Positions 12,011 through 24,134 of a stretch of 64,000 bases of DNA are shown one piece after another. The DNA is taken from the NCBI GenBank assembly GCA_910574455.1, contig CAJSYZ010000002.1:2381671-2445670 (forward strand), written 5' to 3'. A model generated the notes under the pieces. It did not search any database and was not told the DNA's origin. It saw only the letters and a list, made by a program, of their open reading frames with translations. Each line of letters opens with the position of its first letter. Within the stretch, counting starts at the first letter, position 1. The translations under genes and the position numbers were made by a program. Source of the DNA: Trichaptum fuscoviolaceum (Eukaryota; Basidiomycota; Agaricomycetes; Hymenochaetales; Trichaptaceae).

Positions 12011-13151
12011 TACTAGTACTACATAGTATGTTCAAGTTTTCCTTACTATCGAGTTGAAGCGATGTGTCTGTCATGTAATAGTGTACGCTTTCAAGTCCCA
12101 ACTTGAGCGGTGACCACAAGCAATTCAGACTCTTTAGACCACTGTTATAGTCAGGTAATCGCTCTCGGGTTGATAGAACAAATAAGTAGACAATAGCCTG
12201 AGTAGCCTACTAGCGCGTCGACAATCGTCTCAGAGACGCATCAAGGGGCCGTGAAGGTGCCATCAGGTTGCCGGCAAGCTTAACGACACTTTTTCAATGG
12301 CGGCCCACTGATGCCAGGCCCAATCACGCACCAACTTGAAGGATGAAGGGAGCTAAAGCAATGCCGATGGCTTTCTTGTCAGCCAAAGGGATTGCAGCCT
12401 GAGAGTGACTCGCACCAAAAACCCACAACTGAGACTTGGTTGATATGCACCCTTACTGACGGACTCCATTGATCATATCGTGTCCTCAGATGACAGAGAA
12501 AATGACAGAACTCTCAAAATAGATGGCGAGGTGCATGTTTTGGCTAATGTCGGAGATCAGGGTGGATTGTAATGGAGGACCTGTGTACAAGTAATAGTAC
12601 ATGCAGCACTGAACAGTACTACATAGTAGTAGTAAGGTAACGCCCACTGGCACTCCGACCGCCATTGCCCAGTTTCGTTCATCATGACAACAACTTGAAC
12701 AACAAACAACTGCCAGTGGAACTCAAGTTCAGCGGTCTTTCCAGTTTCCCTGAGCGGCTGAGTGCTTGACTATGCACAATCTATGATTTACTACCAGCTA
12801 CTACTCGTGCATAATTCATCAGAAGCGTTCCAGATGGCTTGTCTGGGATAACAATAGTTTTCCTGCGATTTGTCGTTAGCTTCCTATGGACGACTGGGAT
12901 AGCACCTTTCCGACAGTGGATTCAACAACTTGTCCAGGCCTATGACATGCGCCTGGGCTGGTATTCTGTCTGAGGCTGACGCCGTGACGATCGTCAGTCA
13001 CCATTCAGACTGAACTCGAAGCGTAGTCAACTCATGGATGGACGTCCCATAGCTTGAAGTTGACACTTTCTTTCACATTCAAGTCCTGCAACTGGCTTGC
13101 TGTTGATTTGGAGAGGGCGGGGCCCACACGACATCACGCTCCTTAGCTCTG
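12011..13151. other. Gene-poor spacer upstream of the Kre9-domain gene
   Basis: About 1.1 kb with no supportable gene. It contains TAG-type trinucleotide runs (ACTACATAGTA near 12017 and 12617) and an inverted pair of the nine-mer CCACTGGCA (12644) and TGCCAGTGG (12711), separated by 58 bp. It probably includes the promoter of the gene starting at 13152 plus remnants of repeats. Confidence 0.5.
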
Positions 13152-14809
13152 ATGGATCTGAGATCTTCTATCTTTCTAAGGCTGGTCCTACTAACATCTT
13201 TATGCCTTCAATTTCCTGCAGGTCGGGCGGCTTCACAATCATTACAATGGACAAGTCCGTCGGCACAAACAGTCTACGGACCCGGAGACACTATCAAAGG
13301 AGAATGGAGCTCAAGCAAACCATTGGTATCGCCATCAGTAAGCCTGTGCGCGAAGGGGACGGAAGGTGACGACTCCAGCGATGAAGATGGGGATGAGGGC
13401 GAGGATCTGTGCGGAGAGGCGATTTGGCCGTCCGTGGAATCGAGCGGAGATCAATCTTACTTCTCGTTGTAAGTACTCTCTGTTCTTCCTGCCCTCTCTT
13501 ATTGAACTCTCAATTTCAGGTCAGCACCGGACGTTTCGTCTGTGACAGATTATTACCTGAGATTGAAGGATGACTTCGGAAACAAGATGAAGTCTCCGGT
13601 ATTTGCACTCAGTCGTGAGCTCATCAACCTTCCCGCCTCCTTCAAACTATCTGATACAGTTCCATAGCTTTGAAATCAAAAGACAGTAGTGAGGGGGACG
13701 GGGTCGGTGCTGTAGACGATCAGACCAGTCAGACAGACAGTTCGAGCACGCAGGATTTGGACAGTGCACAGGAACCATCTACTGAGACTCTTAATGACGT
13801 TACAAGCCCCATTCCAACTCATTCCCTGCATTTAAGCAAACCGGCAAAACCTACTTCGTTAACTCCAGACAGTCCCGCTATTACTGACTCTTCCGGTATC
13901 CCCGGTACATCCTACTCAAAGGCAACTGGGGCTCCTGGCACTAGCATGCAGACTTCGGTACCGGCAGCTGCTGTTTCTTACATACCCACAGGCCCACCAA
14001 TTGCCTCTTCTGTCGCATCCGGTTCTCCTGGATCTCTGAACCTGACGCCTGCACAGTACGCTACTTCATCGCGAGCTGCAGTGCCCTCTGCCGCAATCGC
14101 CATACCTCTGGCTCTCGTTGGTACCACACTACTTATATCCCTTATTCTCTGCTTTGCTCACCGGCGCTCTCTCGCTGCGCAAAAACGTCGTAACTCTGTG
14201 CTCATCGCATCTCAACAAGGTCCCGGTGCACCTCCCGCGGCAGTGCAAGCCGTTCCCTCTCTGACAAGTTTGCCTAGCTCTTCCACGGTTCCTGGCGACA
14301 TTGAGAAGGCCATCTCAGCTTTGAACGGGACCGACGCTCCGCGCTCAGCTAGCCAGCACGGCGCTGTTGTTTATGTTCCTGTGTCCGTACCACAGCAGCG
14401 CACCCATCGTCGAGACGTTCGGAGGGATAGAGTTCACACCTACGAGCGAAGTTACACGCCTTCCATAGCTTCGTCGCAGTATTCTTGTAGGGATATTCAG
14501 CATGAATACGGGAGAACTCCGGCGCAGGAGTACGCTAGCTCATTTCCTTTATACTTGGACAGAAATAACCCTCGAGATTATGAACCTGACGATATCTCAA
14601 CAACTGGCTCTGTGTTGTCTGACTATTTGTCTCCTTCAAACGATGAGTCGTGTACCAGTCGTAGAGGTGACTACCCGAGACCTGTGCCTCGTTCTCATAC
14701 CAGGGCCACTGCTCCATGTGTCGAAGACGCAATGTACTCCAGACAGGATGTGTACGAAGTAGTGAATCGGGTGCTTGCCAATTCTCCGTTGAGGGGTATC
14801 CGGCGTTAA
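13152..14809 (+). CDS. Kre9/Knh1-domain single-pass membrane protein
   Basis: Cell-surface protein of 517 residues from three exons (13152-13468, 13520-13614, 13668-14809). A signal peptide (residues about 1-26, LRLVLLTSLCLQFPAGRA) precedes an N-terminal domain with WTSPSAQTVYGPGDTIKGEW. That is the motif of the Ser/Thr-rich Kre9/Knh1-like family involved in beta-1,6-glucan or wall anchoring. It is interrupted by an acidic insert (DDSSDEDGDEGED). A long Ser/Thr/Pro-rich stalk, probably O-glycosylated, leads to one transmembrane helix at about residues 280-300 (IAIPLALVGTTLLISLILCF), then a basic stop-transfer and a cytosolic tail of about 215 residues. Most family members are secreted or GPI-anchored, so the helix plus tail suggests a wall sensor or receptor. 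That role is inference. Confidence 0.7.
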
Positions 14810-15144
14810 TCTTGTTCCCCACAAAAATGTAGCCTTTTTTCTTATTGCTACTTTGCTGCTTATCAAAGCGTAATAAATTCAGAACTTCTTGTTCATCAAA
14901 ACAATTAACTTTGTACACGTATGAACTACGACACACAACCTAGGAGATAGCAGGCGAAATAGCGGACAAAGAGCAAACAAACAACTAGACGAAGAGCGTA
15001 ACAAGTAGAACGGACGGAACTATAAGAGCATGTCGTAAAGTAGATGGATCATGGGTATGGTGGCATGATGGAAAGCGAAGTAGTTTAACTATAAATATTC
15101 ATGAATAAGGCATAAACTCAGGTATGCGAGAAGTATGATAAGAT
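14810..15144. other. Convergent 3' region
   Basis: 335 bp between two converging stop codons, AT-rich. No gene seen. Confidence 0.7.
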
Positions 15145-18100
15145 TTATGAACCAGCGAATCCTTCTCCGACCGAACTTCTTCGGCTGTGTTCTGCAACCT
15201 CACCGAGCGTCACAGGAAGTGGGAGGCAAAATGTCAGGTCTGGGTTACGAGGGAATACGGGGGTATCGCGACCGAGTTCCTCTTGCTTAGGTGCATTGGG
15301 CGTAAGGGTCATTAGAACGTGAATATTCGAAGCGGGAAGGCTGGCAGGGATGGCTGGCATATAGAACTCCGTGGTCTCGGACGTGATGACTACTTCCTCG
15401 ATGGAAATCCATAGCATTGCAGTGTCCTTCCCTGCTTCAATGCAGAAGCTCTCGTGATGTGAGCAAAAGGCCATGAGCCGGGTCCAACCTTCAGCCGCGA
15501 TGGTCATAGTGTTGATAACATCTCCATCAAGCAACGAGATTCGACGAGGAAGTGCGACTGGATTTATCACTCTATTTGCGATGGTGACCTTGATTGAGGT
15601 CGGCGATCCAGAAGTGCTCGCAGATCGATCGCGACTGAATGACGATGGTGCCGGCGATTTCGCTCCTCGACCAGACCCAGGTCGTTGCGAAGAAGTCGGA
15701 GTAGCCGGACTGTTATTCGTTACCATAGCCCGACGGAGAGCAGCTGATTTAGAAAAGCTCTTTTTCGAATGGAGCGAGTAAGATGACTGTACACTATAGT
15801 AAGCAGACCCACAGGTCTGGGTCGAATGGGAGCCAGTATCACTAGAAAGAATAGAAAATTCGGAGTCAACTGAAAGCGATCGCCTATGAGTTGGAATAGA
15901 CGAGTCCTTGGTAGGGGAGGTGAGGGACGACTCGGAATGGGGCTGGGGTGGTTCTAATGTATGATGTAGTGTCTCAATAATCTTGCGTGCTTGTTGAGCA
16001 TCGAGTCTTCGAGACCTTGAGGATCCTGAGCTAGAGCCTTTGCTGCTGCTACTACGATACGATCCAGAACGATAAGTCATCGGAAGGCGAATGGTATGTC
16101 GAGGGACATCAGGGACATTAGCATGTAAAGAGACGTGCTAGAATCCATCAGTCATTTGTTCACGATGGTCGTAACGAAATGCGTTACCTCAATCATCTGA
16201 TCCACATCATGCCAACCTTCGCCGTTCTCTTGATCGAGCACAACTGTTCGAAGAGGAGGTAGTGGCCAAGTCTGTTTGCTAACGCGGACATCCTCGTTGT
16301 TGTCCGCTACAGCTTCTTCCTCACCATTACAGGATGGCTGGACATCCTCTTTTGCACCGACATAGTCCGAGCTCGACGCCATGGACTCAGACTCGACTGC
16401 CGTGCAGTTGAGAGTAAGACGCAGACCGTTTTCCCCTTCCGTTTCTTTAGTCTTCAGTTCCTCGCTTAGCTCTTTGAACGGAGGAACAGGAGTACTGATA
16501 TCCAAGGGGCAACCCATGGAAAACTCGGAGTATCTCTTGCAAGCGTCACCAAATGCATCCGCATCTTGAGCACTGATAGGCTGAAGCTCTTTCACGGGGG
16601 AAACAGGACTGCATGGAGGGTGTATTTCTGTATCTCCCACTGGGCCCGTGGTCTCCGGAGACAAACTTCCTAGACAAGCCTCCTTCGTAATAGGAGAGGG
16701 TTTGCTTGCTGCTGATCTGAAGAATAGTAGAGGAAAGGGAGAATGGGGTCGACTATCTGAGTGGCCAGCGATTTCAGGAGATCCACCGCTAATATTTCCT
16801 TCACTAACTTGACTTAATTTGCTGATAGCGGAGTCCTTTCGAAACCTCTGCGAGCCTTTTGTACGAAGAAGCAACTGATTAAGAGCAAGGCTGAGATTAG
16901 GACGGCGGGGGCTGCCAGATGGTGATGGAGTGCCCTCCCTTTCCCCCAGGGCATCGACGAGTGACGGAGGAAGCCCACTGCGCACACTCGAAGGAGATGC
17001 AACAGACGTGCAACTTAACGACGAGGAGTATCCAGGTAAACCAGGACTAACAGTGACCCTTGATGTCGCTAGCGACGGCGACGATTGACGAAGTCGCAAC
17101 AGCGAGCCCCACAAATTCGGTGTCTCTGGTGCACCGACAGAGACAGGTTTTGAGTCATTACCCAATGCCATAAACGAACGAAGCTTCATACTTTGGACGG
17201 AACTCTGCTCTCCGATGAAGCTTGGAGGTGTAGAAATAGTAGGAGTTGAAAGAGGATCAGCTGCGAAAGGGTCCTCCTGAAGGTCAAAGGCGTCGGAATA
17301 ACAGCCAGCTTCACTGGTATTACTACTTGTCTGGTTGCAGCCGGTTGAGCTATCTCTAAGCGACGAGACCGACATCGATGTAAGAGTCCGCACTGTCGAC
17401 ACCTCGGTAGACGTATTTACGCGGGTGGTAGGACGCAGTGTAAGCGTCGAAGTGGTTCTAGTCCGCACATAAGGATCCTCGAGATCGTCGTCAGCTAAAC
17501 TATGAGATCGCCCTGCTTCCGGCCCTGAAACATGAATATGTAGCTGAGGTCCAAGGCCAAACCGTTCTCGAATTGAATTACGAGAAGGCTTCCCCCGAGC
17601 ATGCTATTTTAGGCAGCTATTAGAAGATAATTTATCACAGCATGATGCGAACTTACTGCGCTTCCAGAAGATGTTTTACTTGAGCGCTTTTGCAAACCTT
17701 TCGTACGCCAGCTTAGTATTTCGATGGAGTCGATGCTTTGGTCTGCGCTCTCGCAGCTCATGTTCTCGCTAGTTTCTTCATCCAAGCCAAAGGGACTAAA
17801 CGAGCTCATCGAAGTCTTCGTCCGCAATTGCGAAGGCAGCATATCTGGTGTCGGCGGTAGAGGGGAAGTTGGGCTCGGAAATGGTGATGGAGAGTGACGA
17901 TTCCTTATCCGGACTGGTACACGGACTAGGTCCATTGAACGAGAGAGGCGTTCAAATGGCGAACGCTCATGGGAGCTTAAATGGCGCAGGCCAACCCTTC
18001 CCTTCGCGTCCTTTTCTTGCAGGATTTTGCGCGGCCGAGGAGCAGGCCGATGAGGAAGGGAAGGCGGCGCATAAAATGGCGAGGCGTATTCATGCCGAGT

Positions 18101-19225
18101 GACCTGAATCTTCCCCATTGCAGATGACGTGGTGATCTCAGACAAAATGGGTACTTGAGCAACCATAACCCTGTCTTTTGCTTGGAGGTCGAAACTCGGA
18201 GTCGTTGGTGTCGGAGGTAGGGGTTTACTCGCTCTATATTGGACATCCTGGTTCGGTACTAACAAGCTACTGTCAAAGACAGTGGAAGGCGCAGAGAAAA
18301 AATGCCTGATTCCAGGGCGAGACTTGGCTTTCCGCACCGATTTGAAACTTGCCAACTCCTCTTCCTCGTAGCCACTGTCATCAAAGAATGACCGCATACC
18401 ATCAGATTCAGTGTGCGATATTTCAGATTCTCGCGTCGGAAATGAATCTGGAGGGGTCCCGACAATGCTTGGCGATGGAGGCGATCCAGATGAGAATAAC
18501 AGATGTGATGGTTTCCGCTTCAGCTTGGGAAAGGGCAAGGATTTGAAGAAATTCTTGTGAGTTGATTTAGTACGGGTGCGTTCATGTGGCACATCAGATT
18601 GTTGAGCTGTGTCGCTAACGGGAGTTTCTGCGAGGTAGTTTAGTATTGGTGGTTTGGACTAGAGAGATATCTTACCATATTGCGACCACGGGTCGCGGGG
18701 AAACGCGTGAAGTAGTCCAAAGGGTGTCGCGGGTGTCTCCGGAGCGCTAGTCAGAGGGTCAGAACCAGACGCGTCGCTGTCGTACTCGTCGACATCGGTA
18801 AGGGAAGGTGAGTAGGGAATTCGCCCAGAGTAGTTGATTGTAGGCGGAAGTGCAGGTACGGACGATGATGCGGGGTTACGCGTGCCTGAGAGACGCGACA
18901 AATGAGGGTGGCGAGTGGCAGTACCGCGTTCGGACGCGTTTTCCGCAACGTCTTTCCGTCTGAGCGCGTCTTTGAATGACTTTAGTATGTTGAAGGGTTG
19001 AATGGTGTCTGCGGAGACCTGTCTTCTGCTCTGAGAGCGCGCATTTGCTGTGGTTTTCAGCGAGAACGCCAAAGAGGAGTCGGGGAGCCTCTGCATGTCG
19101 AGTGCAGTCGAGACGAGTTTGTTGAAGTCTTCAATGTTGAATGAACGTATGCGCTGGCCATGGGTGTTGGTGTCAAGCTCTGTGGGTGTGTTGTGGGCGC
19201 TGGGGTCGGGGAGGTCGTGTTGCAT
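15145..19225 (-). CDS. Large disordered Ser/Pro-rich protein, function unknown
   Basis: Four exons (19225-18676, 18627-17657, 17603-16188, 16137-15145) join in phase to 1309 residues. I do not recognise a family. The first 1100 residues are low-complexity, rich in S, P, T and R, with proline motifs such as KPLPPTPTTPSFD and RPAPRPRK that could bind SH3 or WW domains, and many SP/TP sites. The most ordered part is the C-terminal 160 residues (from IKVTIANRVINP to LPLPVTLGEVAEHSRRSS), predicted mainly beta: it reads like a small folded domain. The N-terminal IRSFNIEDFNKLVSTALDMQRLP may be a short helix. The arrangement suggests a scaffold or cortical signalling protein, but this is inference. 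Its start is 1.1 kb from homoserine kinase, divergent. Confidence 0.7.
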
Positions 19226-20316
19226 GGTGGGGGGAGGGTGGCAGCGCGAAGGAGGTAGTCAGTGGAGAAGGAGGGCGCATATAAGGAGAAAGGTTGGTCG
19301 AGGACGAAAGCATGGCTTTGTCAGAAAAACTAGAGTATGCTCGAGGATCGCCGCCTTCGTGTGCGGATCCCGCCCGTTCCTAGAAAGGCTATTCATCCGC
19401 CGGAAAAGCTTATGTCGGCACTATCCGATAATCGGGAGTTAAATTACTTCCGATTCCGTTGACGATGGCCGACAATCCATCCAACCATCAATTCCAACGA
19501 CAGAGAAGGCGTCAAACACCATTGACTGCAATTTTATTCCCTGTTGACTCAAGAAAAGTCTAGGTTAGAGAACTTCAAGTAATTTATGAGCCAAAATGTT
19601 GACTACCTTGAATAAATTTGCTTCCGCTCATACCACTAATACATAGTAGCACCTGAGCTATAACTTGAACTCTGAAGAATTGGATCGTGTGATAGACTGG
19701 GAAAACATGTCCCGATAGCAGTCAAATCCTCCAAAGTACAAGAATTTGCCAAAACGCTTCCCAGACAAGCCGCAAACAAGTGAGTCAATCAGAAAAGCGA
19801 GTTTATTCGAGCCGACACCCTTCATATTGAGTCTTCACTAAAGAGGCGTCAGAGCGACCGAAAACAAAAGATGTATTGAAAGCGGATGTGCAAAAATATC
19901 CCTTCCTTGTCGATAGTGATTAGAGGAATCATTCAGAGAGGCTAATCGCGTTCAAAATGAATTTAAGAAGACAAGCAGCAAAACAGTCGGAGCATCTCAG
20001 CATAACAGTCCCAGGTTGTTCACCGGTATTCCAGCGTACGGTTCATTGCAGAAATTCGCAGAAAGGACTTTGCGTAGGGTCATGAGACCATCCACTACTT
20101 CGCATAAGATAGTCGTGGGTGGATTAATACTGTGCTTCATTGCCCGGATTGAGTAAGCTTGTAAGAAGTGTCTCGAAGAACAGGTAAGAAACGAAGGATG
20201 ACACTGAGTCCGAAAGTGCCAGCGACCGCGTTTGGCAACTCTGAACGAGCCAAACAAACCTGCAGTGCTAAAAATTCCCACTTTAGCGAGCGTATGTCGG
20301 TGGCAAGGCATGAAGT
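19226..20316. other. Divergent intergenic region
   Basis: 1091 bp between the start of the disordered-protein gene and the homoserine kinase start. Contains ATACATAGTAG near 19640. A 118-codon open frame on the minus strand (19997-20353) overlaps the kinase start and has no support. No gene called. Confidence 0.55.
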
Positions 20317-21459
20317 ATGTCTCGCTCAATAACCCTCCGCATCCCCGCAACATCTGCGAACATCGGTCCGGGCTTTGACGTTGTTGGCCTCTCGCTCTCG
20401 CTCTATCTTACTCTCAACGCAACCATCAATGACTCCAATCCTCGCTTTCCGCCAACTTTGACGTACACGGGTGAAGGAGCAGACGAAGTGGCACTCGACC
20501 CTTACAAAAACCTGACAACTCGCGTCTGTCTCTACGTACTGCGATGCCATGACATTACGACCTTTCCCCAGCACCTCGCCATTCATGTGAACAACGAGAT
20601 CCCCTTCGGGCGTGGATTGGGTTCGTCTGGGGCCGCAGTTATCGCGGGAGTGCTATTAGCGGATGTGCTCGCTGAGCTGCATCTATCCATTTCGCGCATG
20701 CTGGACTTCGCGCTTATGGTCGAACGCCATCCCGATAATGTGACTGCGGCACTGCTAGGAGGGTTTGTAGGCTCGTACTTGCGGGAGCTCGACGATGACG
20801 CGCAAGCTCGGGCACAAGTGCCTCTGAGTGAGGTTTTACCGGAGTACCCTCCCGATGCAGGCGAAGATTGGGGTAGAGATCCGCCCATGCCTCCGGAAGG
20901 CATTGGCCACTATGTGCGCTTCGGCTGGGCGAAAAGTATCAAGGCTGTGGCAATCATCCCGAGATTCGAGCTTAGCACAGCGAAAGCGCGCGATGTCTTG
21001 CCCCAGAGCTATTCGCGGAAAGATTTGGTGCGTGTCACATCGTTGTGGATTTGCGTCTCATAATGCGCTGAACCTTGGATGCGCATATATTAGGTATTCA
21101 ATCTGCAGCGTTTGGCGGTGCTCACGACTGCACTCTCACGGTCTCCTCCTGACCCGGGCTTAATATACGATGCCATGCAGGACCGTGTACATCAACCTTA
21201 CCGGCGCACGTTAATACCGGGTCTTCCAGAAGTCACCTCTCAGCTGACGCCAAAGACACATCCGGGTCTTTTAGGTATTTGCCTCAGCGGTGCAGGACCT
21301 ACTATTTTGGCGCTTGCAACCGACGGGTTTGAAAAGATAGCTCAAGATGCTGCACGCATATTTGGCGAGAAGGGTATTGAAGTTGACTGGAAGTTACTTG
21401 AAGTCTGCGGGGGAAGTGTCATTGAAGAGAATGGGAAAGAAATATGGAAGGCCGTGTAA
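20317..21459 (+). CDS. thr1: Homoserine kinase
   Basis: GHMP kinase that phosphorylates L-homoserine with ATP in threonine biosynthesis; cytosolic. Two exons (20317-21027, 21094-21459) give 358 residues, normal for the family. Motif 1 is RIPATSANIGPGFDVVGLSL near residue 7. The ATP-binding motif IPFGRGLGSSGAAVIAG is at about residues 95-111, followed by ERHPDNVTAALLGGFV. Motif 3, GLLGICLSGAGPTILAL, is near residue 320. The start ATG is in the only sensible position, immediately before the first motif. No anomalies were seen. Family identification is secure. Confidence 0.96.
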
Positions 21460-21976
21460 CGCTAAAGGAGGTATATTAGAGAAGACTTGTGAAGCACAAA
21501 CTGCCCGGAGTCTCTTGTTAAATTACGCAGAATGCATGAGGGAAATGACAGGCTTAACTAAAGATGGGGGTACATGTATAAAACTGTGTATTATTGTTGC
21601 GTTTCTGCCACGTGGAATTGATTTTATAGTATTTACCTTTTGAGACTCTAATTGAATTGCTGTCGTGCCTGTATTACAAGTTCGTCATCTCTCCATCCGT
21701 CATATTTCTTAGTTTCTACCATGTCCTATATTACACCTCCTACGCAAATCTGAAAGTTTTTGCTCCTATGAATGGCTCTATTGCGACATAACTTAATGCC
21801 TTCAATGCAAACACTCAGCGGGCTTACCGTAGGCCTCATGGGTCCTAACATCGGACCAGCGCCGGTTACATGCATACCACACGTGTAGCCAGAGGACGAT
21901 GTAATACTTAGGGCTGTACTTACCGAGGCTATTCCCCACCCCTCACACATCCTTCCACTCTCCTGCTTTCTGCATT
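21460..21976. other. Intergenic region
   Basis: 517 bp between homoserine kinase and the next plus-strand gene. No coding signal or RNA gene recognised. Confidence 0.6.
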
Positions 21977-22995
21977 ATGCCGCGCACGACAACGTATTAT
22001 CCTCAGCATGCTTCTCAAGTAAGTCGCTCGCCATTTCTGCTCTTTCCATCCACCGAGCTGAGCATTCTCTTTGTTAGGGGGTCTGCATGAATCGCTCGGC
22101 CAGTGGGTCGAGTTCAAGCAGTGAAACCGGTTCCTCAAGTTCGAGACGTGTAAGCACGATAGCCATGAATAGAGTATGATTGTGGCTTATATCCGTTAAT
22201 CTCTGATTATCGCAGTTATCTTTGACGTGCCCGAATTGCAGGACGCCCTTCCTCGACATTCCTGCGGACATTCTGGAAATCGAGGAAGAGAATACGCCCG
22301 AGCCTACGCAGCCTAAGCGCTGGACGAAGCGGCCAGCATGGATCTCACGTCCTCTAAACCGCAAGAACTCCGAAGCGTCGACGGTTGCACCAGGCCCGAT
22401 GGACGAATACGTTTACACTAGCCAGCATCGCAGACGAGCCTCCATATCCTCCGTTGTCTCCGACTCTTCCAGTCAGACAAAGGTCGAACCCTCCCCCGCC
22501 CTCCGCTCCATCCTCTCCCATTCTCCTTCTGTCTCAAGCGGTAAAGACAGTGGCAGCACCCTCACCGCGAAGCGCTCCGTCAAGTTCTCCGACGAGCCTG
22601 TATACTACGACTATTCATATCGTTTCTCTCATATATGCGAATCTGGTCCTTGCCATACTGTACATTGCAAACTTGGCGAAGACTGCAATGGCGAATGCTT
22701 GTTCGATAACTACACCTTCGACTACGACGTCGATATGTTCTCTTTTGAGCAGCCCGAGGACATCCCGTCGGAGAAGAGATGGGGTCTTTTCAGCCGGTTC
22801 ATTGCTTGGTTAAGGCGAAGGACCGGTAGGAGAGCATACACCATTGAAGAGGGGAAGAGGAGGCCAGTCATTTCACGTCCAGCACCTTTGACTCCAAGGT
22901 CCACGCGTCACTGCGCGGTGCGAGGCCCCGTTGTAAAAGACGGGCGAGTAAAGAAACTTCGAAAACCCGTCGAAAAGGTCTGGAAAGATGGTTAA
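21977..22995 (+). CDS. Orphan protein with Cys motifs
   Basis: Three exons (21977-22018, 22078-22149, 22216-22995), all phase 0, encode 297 residues of unknown function. There is a short CPNCRTPF motif near residue 42, one half of a possible zinc ribbon; it has no second CxxC knuckle close by. A Ser-rich linker leads to a conserved-looking core (KRSVKFSDEPVYYDYSYRFS). A cysteine-dense stretch CESGPCHTVHCKLGEDCNGEC at about residues 168-188 could bind metal or form disulfides. The C-terminus is strongly basic (WLRRRTGRRAYTIEEGKRR and RVKKLRKPVEKVWKDG), suggesting nucleic-acid or membrane-surface binding. No signal peptide. I do not assign a role. Confidence 0.6.
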
Positions 22996-23692
22996 ATGGT
23001 TTCTCGTAAGCACGCTCCTATACATGAACTCTCTGCAAATCCTGACGATCAACACCGTAAGGATACCCTTCTTATTTGTTCCCGCTCGATTGAATTGCAT
23101 GGCTGCGCCTGTCAATAACTTGTACTTCTCTTCACCCCATCCTGGGCATTTGATACGCCAGAGGTTGGATGTATTTCTTGACATGCACGCAGGCTGACCT
23201 GCCATTGTCTAGCAGTTCTGCGTCAAGCAATCTGCTAGCTTGCTGTCTTGTATTTCCTTTGACCAACTTGGCTGCATGTCGCATTTGCGATGCAGGCAGA
23301 CGAGGTCGATGTTGCCCATGCGATATTTGCCACAATGACATGGTTGTAGAGTTTCTGCTGTAGGTTTCGTACAAATTTGTATCACCATGCCGCATATGTA
23401 CCATGTAGTAGCATCATAGCATGAACACCACGAACGATTTGTCGTCAAGTAGAATGCATTAAAGTTCTGCTATATCTGTTCAGTGGAGATATGATAAAAA
23501 ACAAGACATAACAAATCGCCTAGAAATTTTACTTCCTTTTCTCAGCTTCCCAGCGCGCCCTGATCATCGATGCACCAGCTAATCTTGATTGATATACGGG
23601 CGATAGCTGATGATGCATGGCTTCCAGGTGGGCAGGGAGGAGTGTGTCGGTACGAATAACCTATGCTTGACATGAGTGCTGCACATTCTACG
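22996..23692. other. Convergent intergenic region
   Basis: 697 bp between the orphan gene and the 3' end of mgr2. Several open frames under 110 codons overlap one another on both strands; none is supported. Confidence 0.5.
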
Positions 23693-24134
23693 CTAGAAGA
23701 CTAAATTTCGCACCGAGCCGATCGCAAGGAAGAAGGAGAATGTCGCTGCGCTGCTTAACATGTATTGGGAGAGCGTTGCCAGGAGCCCTCTGGGGCCTGC
23801 TCCTTGCCTGTGCGTGCCAAGAATTAAACAATGAACATTGAGTTGCGGCATTTGGCAGATTAAACATAAGGCGTACCGTAAGATACTATACGACCCGAAG
23901 ATAAAGCCGATGGTTAGACCCACACCAGCACCCATCATCGCACCCATCCTGAAGAAAAGCGGTCATTTAAGACCATTCGGCTTCAAACCGGAAACTATTA
24001 AAAACGCACTTCACTAAACGTAGATCCTCATTAATACTGCTTTCAGCGTGGAGAATCATTGGACAGGCCTACATACTCTTTTGAAATATTGATGGCTCAG
24101 CTTGGCCACGTTGTTGAGGAGGTGGTGGAGGCAT
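23693..24134 (-). CDS. mgr2: Mgr2/Romo1 inner-membrane protein
   Basis: Small subunit of the mitochondrial TIM23 presequence translocase (Mgr2 in yeast, ROMO1 in animals), which gates lateral release of proteins into the inner membrane. Three exons (24134-24073, 23948-23877, 23807-23693) give 82 residues. It starts MPPPPPQQRGQAEPSIFQ, followed by a glycine-rich helix MMGAMMGAGVGLTIGFIFGS. The second helix region is GPRGLLATLSQYMLSSAATF to FFLAIGSVRNLVF. The first intron uses a GTAGGC donor; the nearby GTATGT donor would break the frame. The gene shares a 157-bp divergent promoter with pex10. Confidence 0.9.

Noticed and set aside
11381..12012. Reading the 628-bp element as Tc1/mariner with a TA duplication
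   Set aside because: TA does flank both ends, but the longer 7-of-8 flank match and the CAGTG terminus fit hAT better. Kept only as an alternative.
19997..20353. 118-codon minus-strand frame across the homoserine kinase start
   Set aside because: It overlaps the first conserved motif of the kinase on the opposite strand and shows no protein-like pattern.
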